From contig JAGYIL010000001.1 of the NCBI GenBank assembly GCA_018402545.1, forward strand, positions 434,001-498,000: DNA of 64,000 nucleotides, read 5' to 3'. The number at the start of each line of letters is the position of its first letter. Position 1 is the first letter of the stretch. The stretch is from Saccharospirillum sp. (GTDB lineage Bacteria; Pseudomonadota; Gammaproteobacteria; Pseudomonadales; Natronospirillaceae). The position numbers were made by a program, and so were the translations under genes. The notes beneath the pieces were generated by a model. It was not told the origin of the DNA, made no database searches, and was given only the letters and a program-made list of their open reading frames with translations. Positions 52,561 through 61,777 of this stretch are shown here, one piece after another.

Positions 52561-52863
52561 GTGACTCAATCAGCCATTTCCACTGTTTTTGAATACATTA
52601 ATACGCATCCTGGATATCGCGCGACCATGGGGGTCATTGTCTCGCAACAGGCTCAGCAAACCGTTCTGTGCTGGGGTGCGGTCAGTGAGGACGATACCAG
52701 CTACGTACCCGATCTGGCGTATTACCGGATTCGCTGGCCCGATGCTGATTGGATGCCCCTGTCTGAGCAGCAAGCGCAATTATTCGACCAGGCTTACGAT
52801 CGACGTGATCGTGACGTCTCGTCCCGGCCGACAGCCGGAACCTCTCGCTTCTGGGTGCAATAA
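52561..52863 (+). CDS. Short hypothetical protein
   Basis: I do not recognise this protein. The 100 residues start at GTG after a strong GGGAGGG nine bases upstream, and a good intrinsic terminator follows 128 bases after the stop, so it looks like a genuine single-gene unit. It has no signal peptide or membrane segment, is acidic, and contains YYRIRWPDADWMPLSEQQAQ, with many aromatic residues. It starts 46 bases after the MITE-like element, whose right end may supply or disrupt its promoter. Confidence 0.65.
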   Translation: MTQSAISTVFEYINTHPGYRATMGVIVSQQAQQTVLCWGAVSEDDTSYVPDLAYYRIRWPDADWMPLSEQQAQLFDQAYDRRDRDVSSRPTAGTSRFWVQ

Positions 52864-52991
52864 CCCGCCGTACCCGGGGCATTCCCCGCAGTCCTCTCGC
52901 CGGTGGAGGTCATCACCGGTTAGCCATTCGACTGCTCGATGGGTTGGATGGCGGAGAACCCGTCTGGTTCTCTGAGTACTCCTCGACTTTT

Positions 52992-53014
52992 GGCCCCGTG
53001 AGGGGCCCTTTTTT
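52992..53014 (+). terminator. Intrinsic terminator after the short hypothetical gene
   Basis: GGCCCC-GTGA-GGGGCC followed by C and six Ts. It touches the stop codon of the convergent glgX. Confidence 0.85.
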
Positions 53015-55148
53015 ATTCCGTGTAGGGATCGCACCGGCTCAAGAGCACCAGCGAGTGGGGCTTCAGCTCATAATCCCGCCTGATGCGTTCTGTTTGTTCC
53101 GGCCTCATCCCTTCATTGCGCGCCGTATCGAACTCCACCTTCCAGCCCGAGTGCGGATTGGCTGGCAGCGTGAAGGTACAATCGTGGCCACCACTGTTCA
53201 GCATCAGCAGATAATATTCCTCACACCGATGCAGATTGATGGCCGGGTTGCGGATGTCGGTAGACAGTAAAATGCCCAGGCAGCGGGTGTGGGGGTTCTG
53301 CCAGTCGCGTATTTCCATGGCGTAGCCATCGTTGCGATACCAGTGCACGGCATCTGTCGTTACCGGTGCGTTTGAATGCGCTGGCGCATCAAAGACCAGG
53401 TTGCGAAACAGCGTGCTGGACTGGCGAATGCCAATGCACTGGGTGATAAAACGCTGGAAGGGTCCGTCTTTCTGGTCCCAGTGAACCCAACTGATTTCGT
53501 TGTCCTGGCAGTAAGCGTTGTTGTTGCCCTGCTGGGTGCGATTCAGCTCGTCACCGCCAAGCAGATGCACAGCGCCTTGGGACAACAACAGGGTGGCCAG
53601 CATGTTGCGCTTGATCTGCTGGCGATGCGCTAGGATGTTCGCATCACCGGTTTCACCTTCAGCGCCCCAGTTAAAGCTCAGGTTGTTGCCATGGCCATCG
53701 AGGTTGCGTTCCTGGTTGGCAGCGTTGTGCCGGTCGTTGTACGACACCAGATCGTGAAGCGTAAAACCGTCGTGGTAGGTGACATAATTCAGGCTGGTTG
53801 AGCTTGAATGCGCATTCTTGTTGAGTACATCACGCGAGCCCATCAGCACATTGGCCAGCTCTGGCATAACACCCATGTCAGCCCGCCAGAAGCGGCGCAG
53901 AGTATCGCGAAAGCGATCGTTGCATTCGTACCAGTTGGCGGGAAAGTTGCCCAGCTGATAGCCACCCCGGCCGATATCCCAGGGCTCGGCGATCAGCTTC
54001 GAATGACGAATCACCGGGTCCTGGTTGCAGGCCATGAAAAAGGCGGCCCGGCTGGAGAAATCCCATTCCTCGCGGCCCAGCGCCGCGGCCAGATCAAAAC
54101 GGAAACCATCGACCCGGTAGGTTTGCAGCCAGTGGCGCAGGCTGTCCATCACCAGTTGCAGCGTCACTTCCTCGTGCAGGTTCACGCTGTTGCCGCAGCC
54201 GGTATTGTCGATGTAGTGGCTGAAGTCTCCTTGCTGATGCCGGTAGAACCAGGGCCCGTGCAGGCCTTTCTGGCTGACGCAGGGGCCAAGCAAATCGGAT
54301 TCGGCGGTATGGTTGTATACCACATCCATGATGACTTCGATGCCAGCCTGGTGCAGTGCCCGCACCAGCGTTTTGAACTCGGTGACGGCATCGTCGATGG
54401 CATAGCGTGGGTCGGGGGCGAAGAAAGACACCGGGTTGTAGCCCCAGTAATTGGTCAGCCCCAGGTTGGGCAGACGGGGCTCACTCATAAAGGCAAAGCA
54501 GGGCATCAGCTGCACAGCGGTGACACCCAACGACTGCAGGTGGGCCACACTCGCTTCATGGGCAAAGCCGAGGTAGGTGCCGCGCAGGTGCTCGGGTACG
54601 GCAGGGTTCAACTGGCTGAAGCCTTTAACGTGCGCTTCATAGATGACGGTGTCGGGCCAGGGTGTTTTTGGCGCCCGGCTGTTCTGCCAGTCAAAGTCGT
54701 CCGGTGCCGGGGTCAGGCCTTTCGGGACCTGGGCGGCGCTGTCCATGGGGCAAGGCTTCAGGCATGTCAGGTCGCTGGCATCGTGGGCATAGAGGCTGCG
54801 ATTGGGTTCAAACGGGCCCGACAACGCTACCGCGTAAGGATCGAGCAGTAACTTGTTCGGGTTGAACAGGGCTCCCCGGCCCGGCTTGAACTCGCCTTCA
54901 ACGCGATAGCCATAGCGTGTTTGCGGCGCTAGATCGGGAGCATGGCCGTGCCAGATGTCACCGGTCCGGTGTAATGGCAATGGCTCGCCCCAGGGTTGAT
55001 CCTGATCGTCAAAAAAGCACAGCAGCACCCGGGTAGCCTGGGGGCTGAAGACCGCAAAGTTACAGCCGGTGTCTCCCGGGTGGGCGCCCAGCGGGAAGGG
55101 GTGCCCGGGTTCAAGCCGCATTTCGGCTGCGGATGTTGAGCTCGACAT
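53013..55148 (-). CDS. glgX: Glycogen debranching enzyme (isoamylase type)
   Basis: GlgX hydrolyses alpha-1,6 branches of phosphorylase-limit glycogen. The 711-residue protein has an N-terminal CBM48-type domain (GATPGDTGCNFAVFSPQATR-like, here HPGDTGCNFAVFSPQATRVL). It continues as a family 13 hydrolase barrel with VYNHTAESD, the nucleophile in DGFRFDLAAALGREEW, the acid in LIAEPWDIG and the third acid in VTYHDGFTLHDLV. GAGG precedes the ATG. It lies 124 bases downstream of glgB on the same strand. No glycogen synthase, ADP-glucose pyrophosphorylase or phosphorylase gene is nearby. Confidence 0.92.
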   Translation of the reverse strand: MSSSTSAAEMRLEPGHPFPLGAHPGDTGCNFAVFSPQATRVLLCFFDDQDQPWGEPLPLHRTGDIWHGHAPDLAPQTRYGYRVEGEFKPGRGALFNPNKLLLDPYAVALSGPFEPNRSLYAHDASDLTCLKPCPMDSAAQVPKGLTPAPDDFDWQNSRAPKTPWPDTVIYEAHVKGFSQLNPAVPEHLRGTYLGFAHEASVAHLQSLGVTAVQLMPCFAFMSEPRLPNLGLTNYWGYNPVSFFAPDPRYAIDDAVTEFKTLVRALHQAGIEVIMDVVYNHTAESDLLGPCVSQKGLHGPWFYRHQQGDFSHYIDNTGCGNSVNLHEEVTLQLVMDSLRHWLQTYRVDGFRFDLAAALGREEWDFSSRAAFFMACNQDPVIRHSKLIAEPWDIGRGGYQLGNFPANWYECNDRFRDTLRRFWRADMGVMPELANVLMGSRDVLNKNAHSSSTSLNYVTYHDGFTLHDLVSYNDRHNAANQERNLDGHGNNLSFNWGAEGETGDANILAHRQQIKRNMLATLLLSQGAVHLLGGDELNRTQQGNNNAYCQDNEISWVHWDQKDGPFQRFITQCIGIRQSSTLFRNLVFDAPAHSNAPVTTDAVHWYRNDGYAMEIRDWQNPHTRCLGILLSTDIRNPAINLHRCEEYYLLMLNSGGHDCTFTLPANPHSGWKVEFDTARNEGMRPEQTERIRRDYELKPHSLVLLSRCDPYTE

Positions 55149-55272
55149 TGAAAACCTCGTAGTGAAGCGGGCGCGTGTCTGAGCCGAATCTGCTCAGTTC
55201 TGCGGACGCCCAGGCGAATACTTCGCCAGAGTATGCGCCAATGCGCCCCGGACTGACATGGCTTGCCTGGCG

Positions 55273-57453
55273 TCACTCCAGCATCAGTTTCAGAAACATT
55301 GCACCCAGAGGCGGTACCGTGAGCCGCAGATGCTGCGCCTGACCATCGGCCGGGCCGGGCTCGGTCGACAAGCGGGTGGCCGTCGGGAAATTGCTGCCGC
55401 CGTAGTATTCCGAATCGCTGTTCAGCACTACCTCATACTTGCCCGGCAATAGAGCGCCCAACACATAATCTTCGCGCGGCATGGGGGTGAAGTTGACGAC
55501 AATCAGCATCAGGTCTTTGCCATCCAGCGACCGGCGGAACAGACTGAGCACGCTGGCCTCGGCATCGCCGGCGTTGATCCAGCCAAAGCCTTCGGCCTCG
55601 CAATCGGTTTCATACAGCGCTGGCTCGGAGCGGTAAAGTTTGTTCAGGTCGCGGAACAGCGCCTGGATGCCACGGTGACGCGGGTATTGCAGCAGGCCCC
55701 AGTCGAGCTGAGCGCGGTAGTTCCACTCCAGCGTCTGGCCGAATTCATTGCCCATAAAGTTCAGTTTCTTGCCGGGGTGGGCAAACATATAGCTGTAATA
55801 GGCGCGCAGATTGGCGGCCTGCTGCCATTCATCACCCGGCATTCGGGTCATCACCGTGCCTTTGCCGTGCACTACTTCATCGTGCGACAGTGGTAGTACG
55901 AAATTCTCGTTGAAGGCGTAAACGCCTGAAAAAGTCAGGGCGTCGTGATGATATTTGCGGTACACCGGGTCCTGTTTCATGTAGCCGAGGGTGTCGTGCA
56001 TCCAGCCCATGTTCCACTTGAACCCGAAGCCCAGGCCGCCGGCGAAGACCGGGCGAGAGACGCCGTCAAATGCTGTGGATTCCTCGGCAATGGTGTAGCA
56101 ATTCGGGAAGCGGCCATAGACGGTTTCGTTGAAGCGACGCACGAAGGCAATGGCTTCGTAGTTGTGATTGCCGCCGTCGACGTTGGGGGTCCATTCGCCT
56201 TCTTCGCGTGAATAGTCGAGGTACAGCATCGAGGCGACGGCATCGACCCGCAGCCCGTCGACGTGAAATTCCTCGAGCCAGATCAGCGCCGACGACACCA
56301 GAAAATCACAGACGGTGTAGCGGCCAAAATCGTAGATATAGGAGTTCCAGTCCGGGTGCCAGCCGCGTTGGGGGTCGGCGTACTCATACAACGGCGTACC
56401 GTCAAAGCGGGCCAGGCCATGCTCATCGGCCGGGAAGTGGGCCGGTACCCAGTCGACGATGACCGCAATGCCGTTCTGGTGGCACTGGTCGACCAGGTAT
56501 TTGAATTCATCCGGGGTGCCAAAACGGCTGGTCGGTGCAAATAGCCCGATCGGCTGGTAGCCCCAGCTGCCGTCGTAGGGGTATTCGGACACCGGCATCA
56601 GTTCGAGGTGGGTGAACTTCATGTCGAGCAGGTAGGGAATCAGTTCATCGGCCAAATCGTGGTAGTTGAGCGGCTGGCCATCCCGGGTTTTCCAGGAACC
56701 GGCATGCAGCTCATAGATGCTCATCGGTTCGTGCCGTGGATCGCTGGCGGAGCGTTTCTGCCAGGCCTGATCCTGCCATTCATAGGCGCGGTGATCGATG
56801 ACGATGGAATTGAAATCCGGATACTGGGTGATGCCGAAGGCGTAGGGATCGCACTTGTGCGGCAGCAGGTGCTCGCGCGCGTCTTTAAGCTCGAATTTAT
56901 AGGCATCGCCGGCCTGAAGGTGCGGCACAAACAGACGCCAGATGCCATCATGGTGGCTGGTCATCGGGTGGCGCCGGCCGTCCCAGTTGTTGAAATCACC
57001 GATCACACTGACGCTGCGCGCATTGGGTGCATAGACGGCAAAGCGAACCCCGGTCACCTCGGTGCCATTCAGCTTGGTTGAGCACAGCTGGGCGCCCATG
57101 GTCTTGTACAGGGTCGATGAATCGCAGGGCATGTCTTCAAAGGTGCGTTCAACGCACTGGTAAGCGTCGATGGCGTCCCACTCGTGGCCGCCCTTGCCCT
57201 GCACATGCAACTGATAGGCTGGGCGTTTCTTTTGCTGGAGGGTCAGTTCAAAGACATCGCTGTTAGGCCAGCGACTGAAATGACCGAGGGATTTACCCGT
57301 TTTCAGATCACGGGCTTCCAGGTGCTCGGCATCGGGCTGATACACCCGGATCAGCCAGCCGGCGTCGGTTTCAAAAACGCCCAGATGATCAAAGGGGCGG
57401 GCTTCCAGAGCATGCTGCAAACGGTCGACGAGTTCCCGGTCGGGTTGATTCAT
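55273..57453 (-). CDS. glgB: 1,4-alpha-glucan branching enzyme
   Basis: GlgB makes alpha-1,6 branches in glycogen. The 726 residues show two N-terminal carbohydrate-binding modules (the second with GVRFAVYAPNARSVSVIGDF), then the family 13 barrel. DWVPAHFPADEHGL, DGLRVDAVASMLYLDYSREE with the nucleophile aspartate, and YTIAEEST with the acid glutamate are clear. LSHDEVVHGKGT supplies the third acidic residue. No strong ribosome binding site precedes the ATG at 57453. It heads a glgB-glgX pair. Confidence 0.95.
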   Translation of the reverse strand: MNQPDRELVDRLQHALEARPFDHLGVFETDAGWLIRVYQPDAEHLEARDLKTGKSLGHFSRWPNSDVFELTLQQKKRPAYQLHVQGKGGHEWDAIDAYQCVERTFEDMPCDSSTLYKTMGAQLCSTKLNGTEVTGVRFAVYAPNARSVSVIGDFNNWDGRRHPMTSHHDGIWRLFVPHLQAGDAYKFELKDAREHLLPHKCDPYAFGITQYPDFNSIVIDHRAYEWQDQAWQKRSASDPRHEPMSIYELHAGSWKTRDGQPLNYHDLADELIPYLLDMKFTHLELMPVSEYPYDGSWGYQPIGLFAPTSRFGTPDEFKYLVDQCHQNGIAVIVDWVPAHFPADEHGLARFDGTPLYEYADPQRGWHPDWNSYIYDFGRYTVCDFLVSSALIWLEEFHVDGLRVDAVASMLYLDYSREEGEWTPNVDGGNHNYEAIAFVRRFNETVYGRFPNCYTIAEESTAFDGVSRPVFAGGLGFGFKWNMGWMHDTLGYMKQDPVYRKYHHDALTFSGVYAFNENFVLPLSHDEVVHGKGTVMTRMPGDEWQQAANLRAYYSYMFAHPGKKLNFMGNEFGQTLEWNYRAQLDWGLLQYPRHRGIQALFRDLNKLYRSEPALYETDCEAEGFGWINAGDAEASVLSLFRRSLDGKDLMLIVVNFTPMPREDYVLGALLPGKYEVVLNSDSEYYGGSNFPTATRLSTEPGPADGQAQHLRLTVPPLGAMFLKLMLE

Positions 57454-57621
57454 AGTGGTTACACTGCCTTGTCGGTCGGGTCGAGTGGCCTGTCAGGTCG
57501 GCCTGTTCTGGCTGGAACAAGCGACCCCTGTTTTTATTTGGTCCGTTCCTGATCTCCAGTGTAGACCGAAGCGAACTGCTTTGCAGCGCTGGTGTGCCGG
57601 TGGAGCGGGCCGCGGTGCACA

Positions 57622-57737
57622 GTGGGAGGCCAGTCCTCTGGGCGACAGGAAAATTACCAACCGCTGATACCGACTACCGGCAATCGCACTGTTCATCGGC
57701 CGGGATGCTCCCCGTCGCCCACAGAGTGGCCTCCCAC
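57622..57737. repeat. REP-like inverted repeat between glgB and the exported metallopeptidase-like gene
   Basis: GTGGGAGGCCAGTCCTCTGG (start 57622, running to GCGAC at 57646) pairs with sequence 57714-57737 ending GGCCTCCCAC, with about 20 of 24 positions matching. The two are separated by 67 bases. The shape GTGGGAGGCC...GGGCGAC recalls REP units of pseudomonads and relatives. It lies in a 331-base gap ahead of glgB; no gene is seen there. Confidence 0.7.
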
Positions 57738-57784
57738 AAGAGCTTACCCAGGCAAAATTCACTGCGAATTTCTGCCTTATGACA

Positions 57785-60544
57785 CTAACCACCCAGCGTA
57801 AGGCTCAGGGTGGGTACCCAGTCGGCCTGTTCTGGCCGGTAATACACCGATGCCGTTGGCACGAGTCGCAACCGGCTGTTGCGAAGTACGTTGGACGGTG
57901 CGCTCAGTTGAACACCGTACGCACTGCGTTGTTCGTCGTCACGGTATTGCACCCGGGCGTCGAACGCCAGAGTCAGGCTGCGCAGATAAAGCAGTCGGCC
58001 AAGGGCTGCATCCACCGGGCCCAGGCTGAACTGGTAATTGGCCCGGCTGGTGGCCATGTCGGGGGTTACCGGAGCGGATTCGAACACGGGTGAAGCGGGT
58101 ATGCGGCTGCTGCCGGTAAAGTCCGGGTCGCGCCGTTGCCACTGACCCGAGAGGCTGAAATGGTGGTTATCGGCGAGGCCGGGAATTTGCACGGTATTGC
58201 TCAGGGCCAGCTGGTAACCGCCGGTGTCCAGTTGGGTATCGAGCAGAGCGGACGGGGCTATGGCGATAGGGGCCTGGAGGTCGCGCGGTGCTGCCTGGTG
58301 TGCCCAGTAGCCGGAGAGCCCGGCCTCAATGAAGCTGGCTTCGGTCGAAGTGTTTGAATCGATCGCAGAGGCGTTAAGGTGCGTGATGCCCAGGCTTGGT
58401 TCCAGGCCCACCCGGGCAACGCCCCGGGTTTGCTGCAGCGGTATGGAGAATGCCAGCCGGGTTTCGGTGTCGATCCGGTTCAAAGCAGTATCGGGTTGCT
58501 GTTCCACGGAGAAAGAAACGACCGGCCAGTAACGACGCCAGTCAAGGGCCAAGGAACCGGTGGGGGTGTCTACTTCCCAGTTGTAACCCAGGCTGATGGC
58601 GGTGCTCAGGGTGTTCATCAGATTGGTGTTGTAGAGGTTTAGGGTGGCCGCCTGGTTATCGGCGCTCAGCAGCCAGCTGTTGGGCAGCCAGTCGCCGCGA
58701 GCGTAGGAAAACCTTTCGGCCGGGCCTGCGTTTACCTGCACCGGCTCGACCGGTTGGGCCAGCGGGGCGATGTAGGCTGCCTGGGGGGCAACGTCTGCTT
58801 CGGCCACCCAGTGCGCTTGCGGCCCGGGCGCTGCCTGCCAGGGGTGTTCGACCAGGGCATGGCCATTGGCCTGGTAATCGGTGCTGAGCAGGCGCTGTTG
58901 CTCCTTATCCCAGACGATAAAGTAGTTACCGAAGGGCCGCTGACTGATGCGGTAGCGTGCGCCGCTGGCTGGGTCCAGTGCCCAGAGGCTGTCGATACCG
59001 CCGCGATCGCTGGTGTAAAGCACCCAGTCGCTGGCCTGCACCGGGGAGCGCCAGGTTTCGCCTTGCACTGGTCCGGCCAGGGTGCGCAGTTGACCGGTAT
59101 GGCCAGACCAGTGCATCAGCTGGGTGCCTGCCTCGGTGAGCAGGGCAAATACCCAGTCACCCTCGTCGTTGGCCGACATATCAAAGGCCAGGCTTCGCTT
59201 CGGCAACGGGATCTGGCGCAGACTCTGACCTTCCGGGCTTAGCAGCTCCAGCTGGCTGTTACGGTCCATGCTGAAGCGGTGGGCGAGCAGGTGCCCGGTT
59301 TTGGCCTGGCCCGCTGAGGTGACGTCGCCCAAATCGGTCAGTTGATATCGCTTGGATGTTTGAATGTCATAACAAAACAGGTCACGCGTGACGTCACGGT
59401 TAAAGCGTGGGTGCTCCCGGCCTTCGGCCCAGCAGAAACGTTTATTGGCGTAACTGACGGTTTTTTGCTTGGCGGTGCCGGTATAGCCCGCGGCGACGGC
59501 AGCAGGTAGCGTTGCTACCCGGTAGGTCTCACCCTGGGACAGTATGGTTAGATGGCTGCCTGTTTTTACATCTACTTCTACGGCCAGCACCCAGTCTTCG
59601 TCTATCGCGACCGGGTAGAGGCTTTGCCAGTGGCCCGGCGTTGACTCTCGAAGCGGCGTCACCGGGGTAATGTCGAGGGCATCGACCGTGCCTTGCCAGC
59701 GCTGATGCAGGTCATCCCAGGCGGCGTCGTAGGTCTGGCTCAGGTTCTTTCCAGTCAGGGCGCGAATGCGACCGTCGAAGGTGAAACCCGCACCGGGTTC
59801 GGCCACGCCTGCGAGTGCCTGGTCCAGAATTAACGAACCGTGCTCGCGTCGCAGGTAGCTTGTCATCAGATACCCGAAATCGTAGGGGCTGACCCGGGGG
59901 TACTGTTCAAAGCCGGTGCCGAGCATGGCCCGGTCGTAGGAATAGCGTTGCCCGGTCAGTTCGTGAGTACGCAACCATAAGTCGAATGACGCGACACGGC
60001 CCCGGCCGCCGGAGGTAAGTCGGGTTTCTTCAGCAACAGCGTCACCTTCGAGCAGCCAATTGGGGTAAAACAGCGACACAATGGCCATGCTGCCGTTCTC
60101 GCCGGCCAGTACCCGGGCTACACGTCCGGTGGTGGTATCCAGCGGCTGGGCAAACTGAACGAGATGACGGCCCTCGTGCACGGTCAGCAGGTCGAGCCAT
60201 TCCAGCCCGCCCAGAGGGGAGGGCTGATTGAAAAACACAGATTGAATGGGATCGCTGCGTACAAAGCCGTTGGATGTCAGCGTAGCGGCGGACAACACAA
60301 TGGGAATGCGGCGGGGTGGGCTTTGAACGGGCATTGATTCGGTCAAGGCCGGCCAGTAAGTCCCCAGCCGGTCGGCGACATAACGCGCCTCGGTTTCAAG
60401 ACCTTCCGGGTAGACAATGTCGAAACCGGGCATCGATATCTGATGCCAGACCCGACCGGGACGGTCCTGGTCGTTGGCATAAACCGGCGATGCCAGGCTC
60501 ACTACCAAGGCGGTTACGGCCAGCGCAATAGCACGAAAAGTCAC
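57785..60544 (-). CDS. Exported protein with HEXXH metallopeptidase-like domain, propeller-like middle and barrel-like C-terminus
   Basis: No exact name is recognised. The 919-residue protein starts at a GTG after AAGGA and has a signal peptide (MTFRAIALAVTALVVSLASP, cleavage after VYA at about 23). Residues 123-127 read HEGRH, an HEXXH zinc motif, and a candidate third ligand Glu166 lies in PNWLLEGDAVAEE; this is the layout of Peptidase_MA-like gluzincins. From about 300 to 600 come repeated blades resembling a TolB-type beta-propeller (for example DWVFALLTEAGTQLMHW). The last 300 residues alternate hydrophobic and polar residues with many aromatic positions, as in outer-membrane barrels, ending LSLTLGG. 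An outer-membrane or periplasmic place is inferred. Substrate is unknown. Confidence 0.65.
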   Translation of the reverse strand: MTFRAIALAVTALVVSLASPVYANDQDRPGRVWHQISMPGFDIVYPEGLETEARYVADRLGTYWPALTESMPVQSPPRRIPIVLSAATLTSNGFVRSDPIQSVFFNQPSPLGGLEWLDLLTVHEGRHLVQFAQPLDTTTGRVARVLAGENGSMAIVSLFYPNWLLEGDAVAEETRLTSGGRGRVASFDLWLRTHELTGQRYSYDRAMLGTGFEQYPRVSPYDFGYLMTSYLRREHGSLILDQALAGVAEPGAGFTFDGRIRALTGKNLSQTYDAAWDDLHQRWQGTVDALDITPVTPLRESTPGHWQSLYPVAIDEDWVLAVEVDVKTGSHLTILSQGETYRVATLPAAVAAGYTGTAKQKTVSYANKRFCWAEGREHPRFNRDVTRDLFCYDIQTSKRYQLTDLGDVTSAGQAKTGHLLAHRFSMDRNSQLELLSPEGQSLRQIPLPKRSLAFDMSANDEGDWVFALLTEAGTQLMHWSGHTGQLRTLAGPVQGETWRSPVQASDWVLYTSDRGGIDSLWALDPASGARYRISQRPFGNYFIVWDKEQQRLLSTDYQANGHALVEHPWQAAPGPQAHWVAEADVAPQAAYIAPLAQPVEPVQVNAGPAERFSYARGDWLPNSWLLSADNQAATLNLYNTNLMNTLSTAISLGYNWEVDTPTGSLALDWRRYWPVVSFSVEQQPDTALNRIDTETRLAFSIPLQQTRGVARVGLEPSLGITHLNASAIDSNTSTEASFIEAGLSGYWAHQAAPRDLQAPIAIAPSALLDTQLDTGGYQLALSNTVQIPGLADNHHFSLSGQWQRRDPDFTGSSRIPASPVFESAPVTPDMATSRANYQFSLGPVDAALGRLLYLRSLTLAFDARVQYRDDEQRSAYGVQLSAPSNVLRNSRLRLVPTASVYYRPEQADWVPTLSLTLGG

Positions 60545-60656
60545 AGCGGATTCCTTTCAAAAAGCCCGGTTGGGGTCAGAAAGGCGCAGTGTAAAAGATT
60601 ATCGGGGAGGATGCCCGGCTCCGTTGCCGCCACCTGTGGTTGGGCGGTGTTGGTCC

Positions 60657-60783
60657 GCGCCGGCTACCGGGTATACCTCTATGGGGTCGGGCGGAATGGC
60701 GCCCACTCAATCCATCCATGGAGCCTAGGCCACAGCATCCCTGCTGCGGACTCCCCCACAAAGGCACACCCGGCACCCGCCGC
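60657..60783 (-). repeat. Cloverleaf-like palindromic element, copy E
   Basis: This fills much of the 274-base gap between htpX and the exported protein gene. The arms 60657-60686 and 60754-60783 include a 20-base stem that differs at four positions, all of which become G-T pairs when read on the minus strand. Hairpin 1 is CCGCAGCA-GGGA-TGCTGTGG, followed by CCTAGGC, TCCATGGATGGA and a third hairpin GGGCGCCATTCCGCCC like that of copy A. Confidence 0.9.
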
Positions 60784-60818
60784 TAGTCTCCTGGGCTAAC
60801 GCCGGTTTTGAGAGGCTA

Positions 60819-61688
60819 TCAGGCTGCCTGACGCAGCGCCGCGATGCGGTCATCCAGGCTGGGGTGTGACGCAAACAGTTCCTTGCGCTTGCCCTTGATG
60901 CCAAAGGCGACCAGTTGACCATCGAGCTGTGAATCCTGCCCGGTTTTCAACCGCTCCAGCGCGGCAATCATCTTAGGTGCGCCGACCAAAGACGCTGAAC
61001 CGGCGTCGGCCCGGTATTCACGCTGGCGCGAGAACCACATGGCAATGATGCTGGCGAGCACGCCAAAGACCATTTCCATCACCATTACCACCGCTAGGTA
61101 GCTGAAGAAACCCAGGCCCTGGCCATTGTCGTTACCGCGCGCGACAGCGTTATTGATGATTTGCGCGACAATGCGCGCAAAGAAAATCACAAAGGTATTC
61201 AACACGCCCTGAACCAGTGCCATGGTTACCATGTCGCCGTTGGCAATGTGCGAGATCTCGTGAGCCAGCACGGCCTCGGCTTCATCCCGGTTCATGGTGC
61301 GCATTAAACCGACCGATACGGCGACCAGTGAATCGTTCTTACTGGCGCCCGTGGCAAAAGCGTTGGCTTCCGGTGCCGGAAACACGGCCACTTCAGGCAT
61401 GCCGATGTTGGCCTGCTTGGCCAGACGAGCAACGGTTTCCATCAGCCACTGTTCTTCGGCGTTACGGGGTTTCTCAATCACTTGAGCGCCGGTCGCGCGC
61501 TTGGCCATCCATTTGGAGAGCATCAGCGATATAAAGCTGCCGCCCATGCCGAAGGCAAAAGCCAGCACCAGATAGCCGCCGGTATTGCCAAGCTGAACCC
61601 CGAAAGCGGGCAGAATAACGTTCATAAAGACGCCCAGCACCACAATGATGGCCAGGTTGGTCCCGAGGAAAAGCATAATGCGCTGCAT
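60819..61688 (-). CDS. htpX: Membrane zinc metalloprotease HtpX
   Basis: HtpX degrades misfolded membrane proteins on the cytoplasmic side of the inner membrane, alongside FtsH. The 289-residue protein has four hydrophobic segments (about 4-25, 36-57, 157-177 and 190-212). The zinc motif is HEISH at residues 143-147 and a likely third-ligand glutamate lies in [10 protein letters not shown]. In E. coli the gene is under Cpx control; no such site was identified here. AGAGGTG precedes the ATG. Confidence 0.95.
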   Translation of the reverse strand: MQRIMLFLGTNLAIIVVLGVFMNVILPAFGVQLGNTGGYLVLAFAFGMGGSFISLMLSKWMAKRATGAQVIEKPRNAEEQWLMETVARLAKQANIGMPEVAVFPAPEANAFATGASKNDSLVAVSVGLMRTMNRDEAEAVLAHEISHIANGDMVTMALVQGVLNTFVIFFARIVAQIINNAVARGNDNGQGLGFFSYLAVVMVMEMVFGVLASIIAMWFSRQREYRADAGSASLVGAPKMIAALERLKTGQDSQLDGQLVAFGIKGKRKELFASHPSLDDRIAALRQAA

Positions 61689-61777
61689 AACAACACCTCT
61701 GAAAATGGTTCCCGCTATTATGGGGCCACCGGCGCGGCTGGCAAGTAGGCCAAAGGTCAGCTTTGTATAAATCGGAG

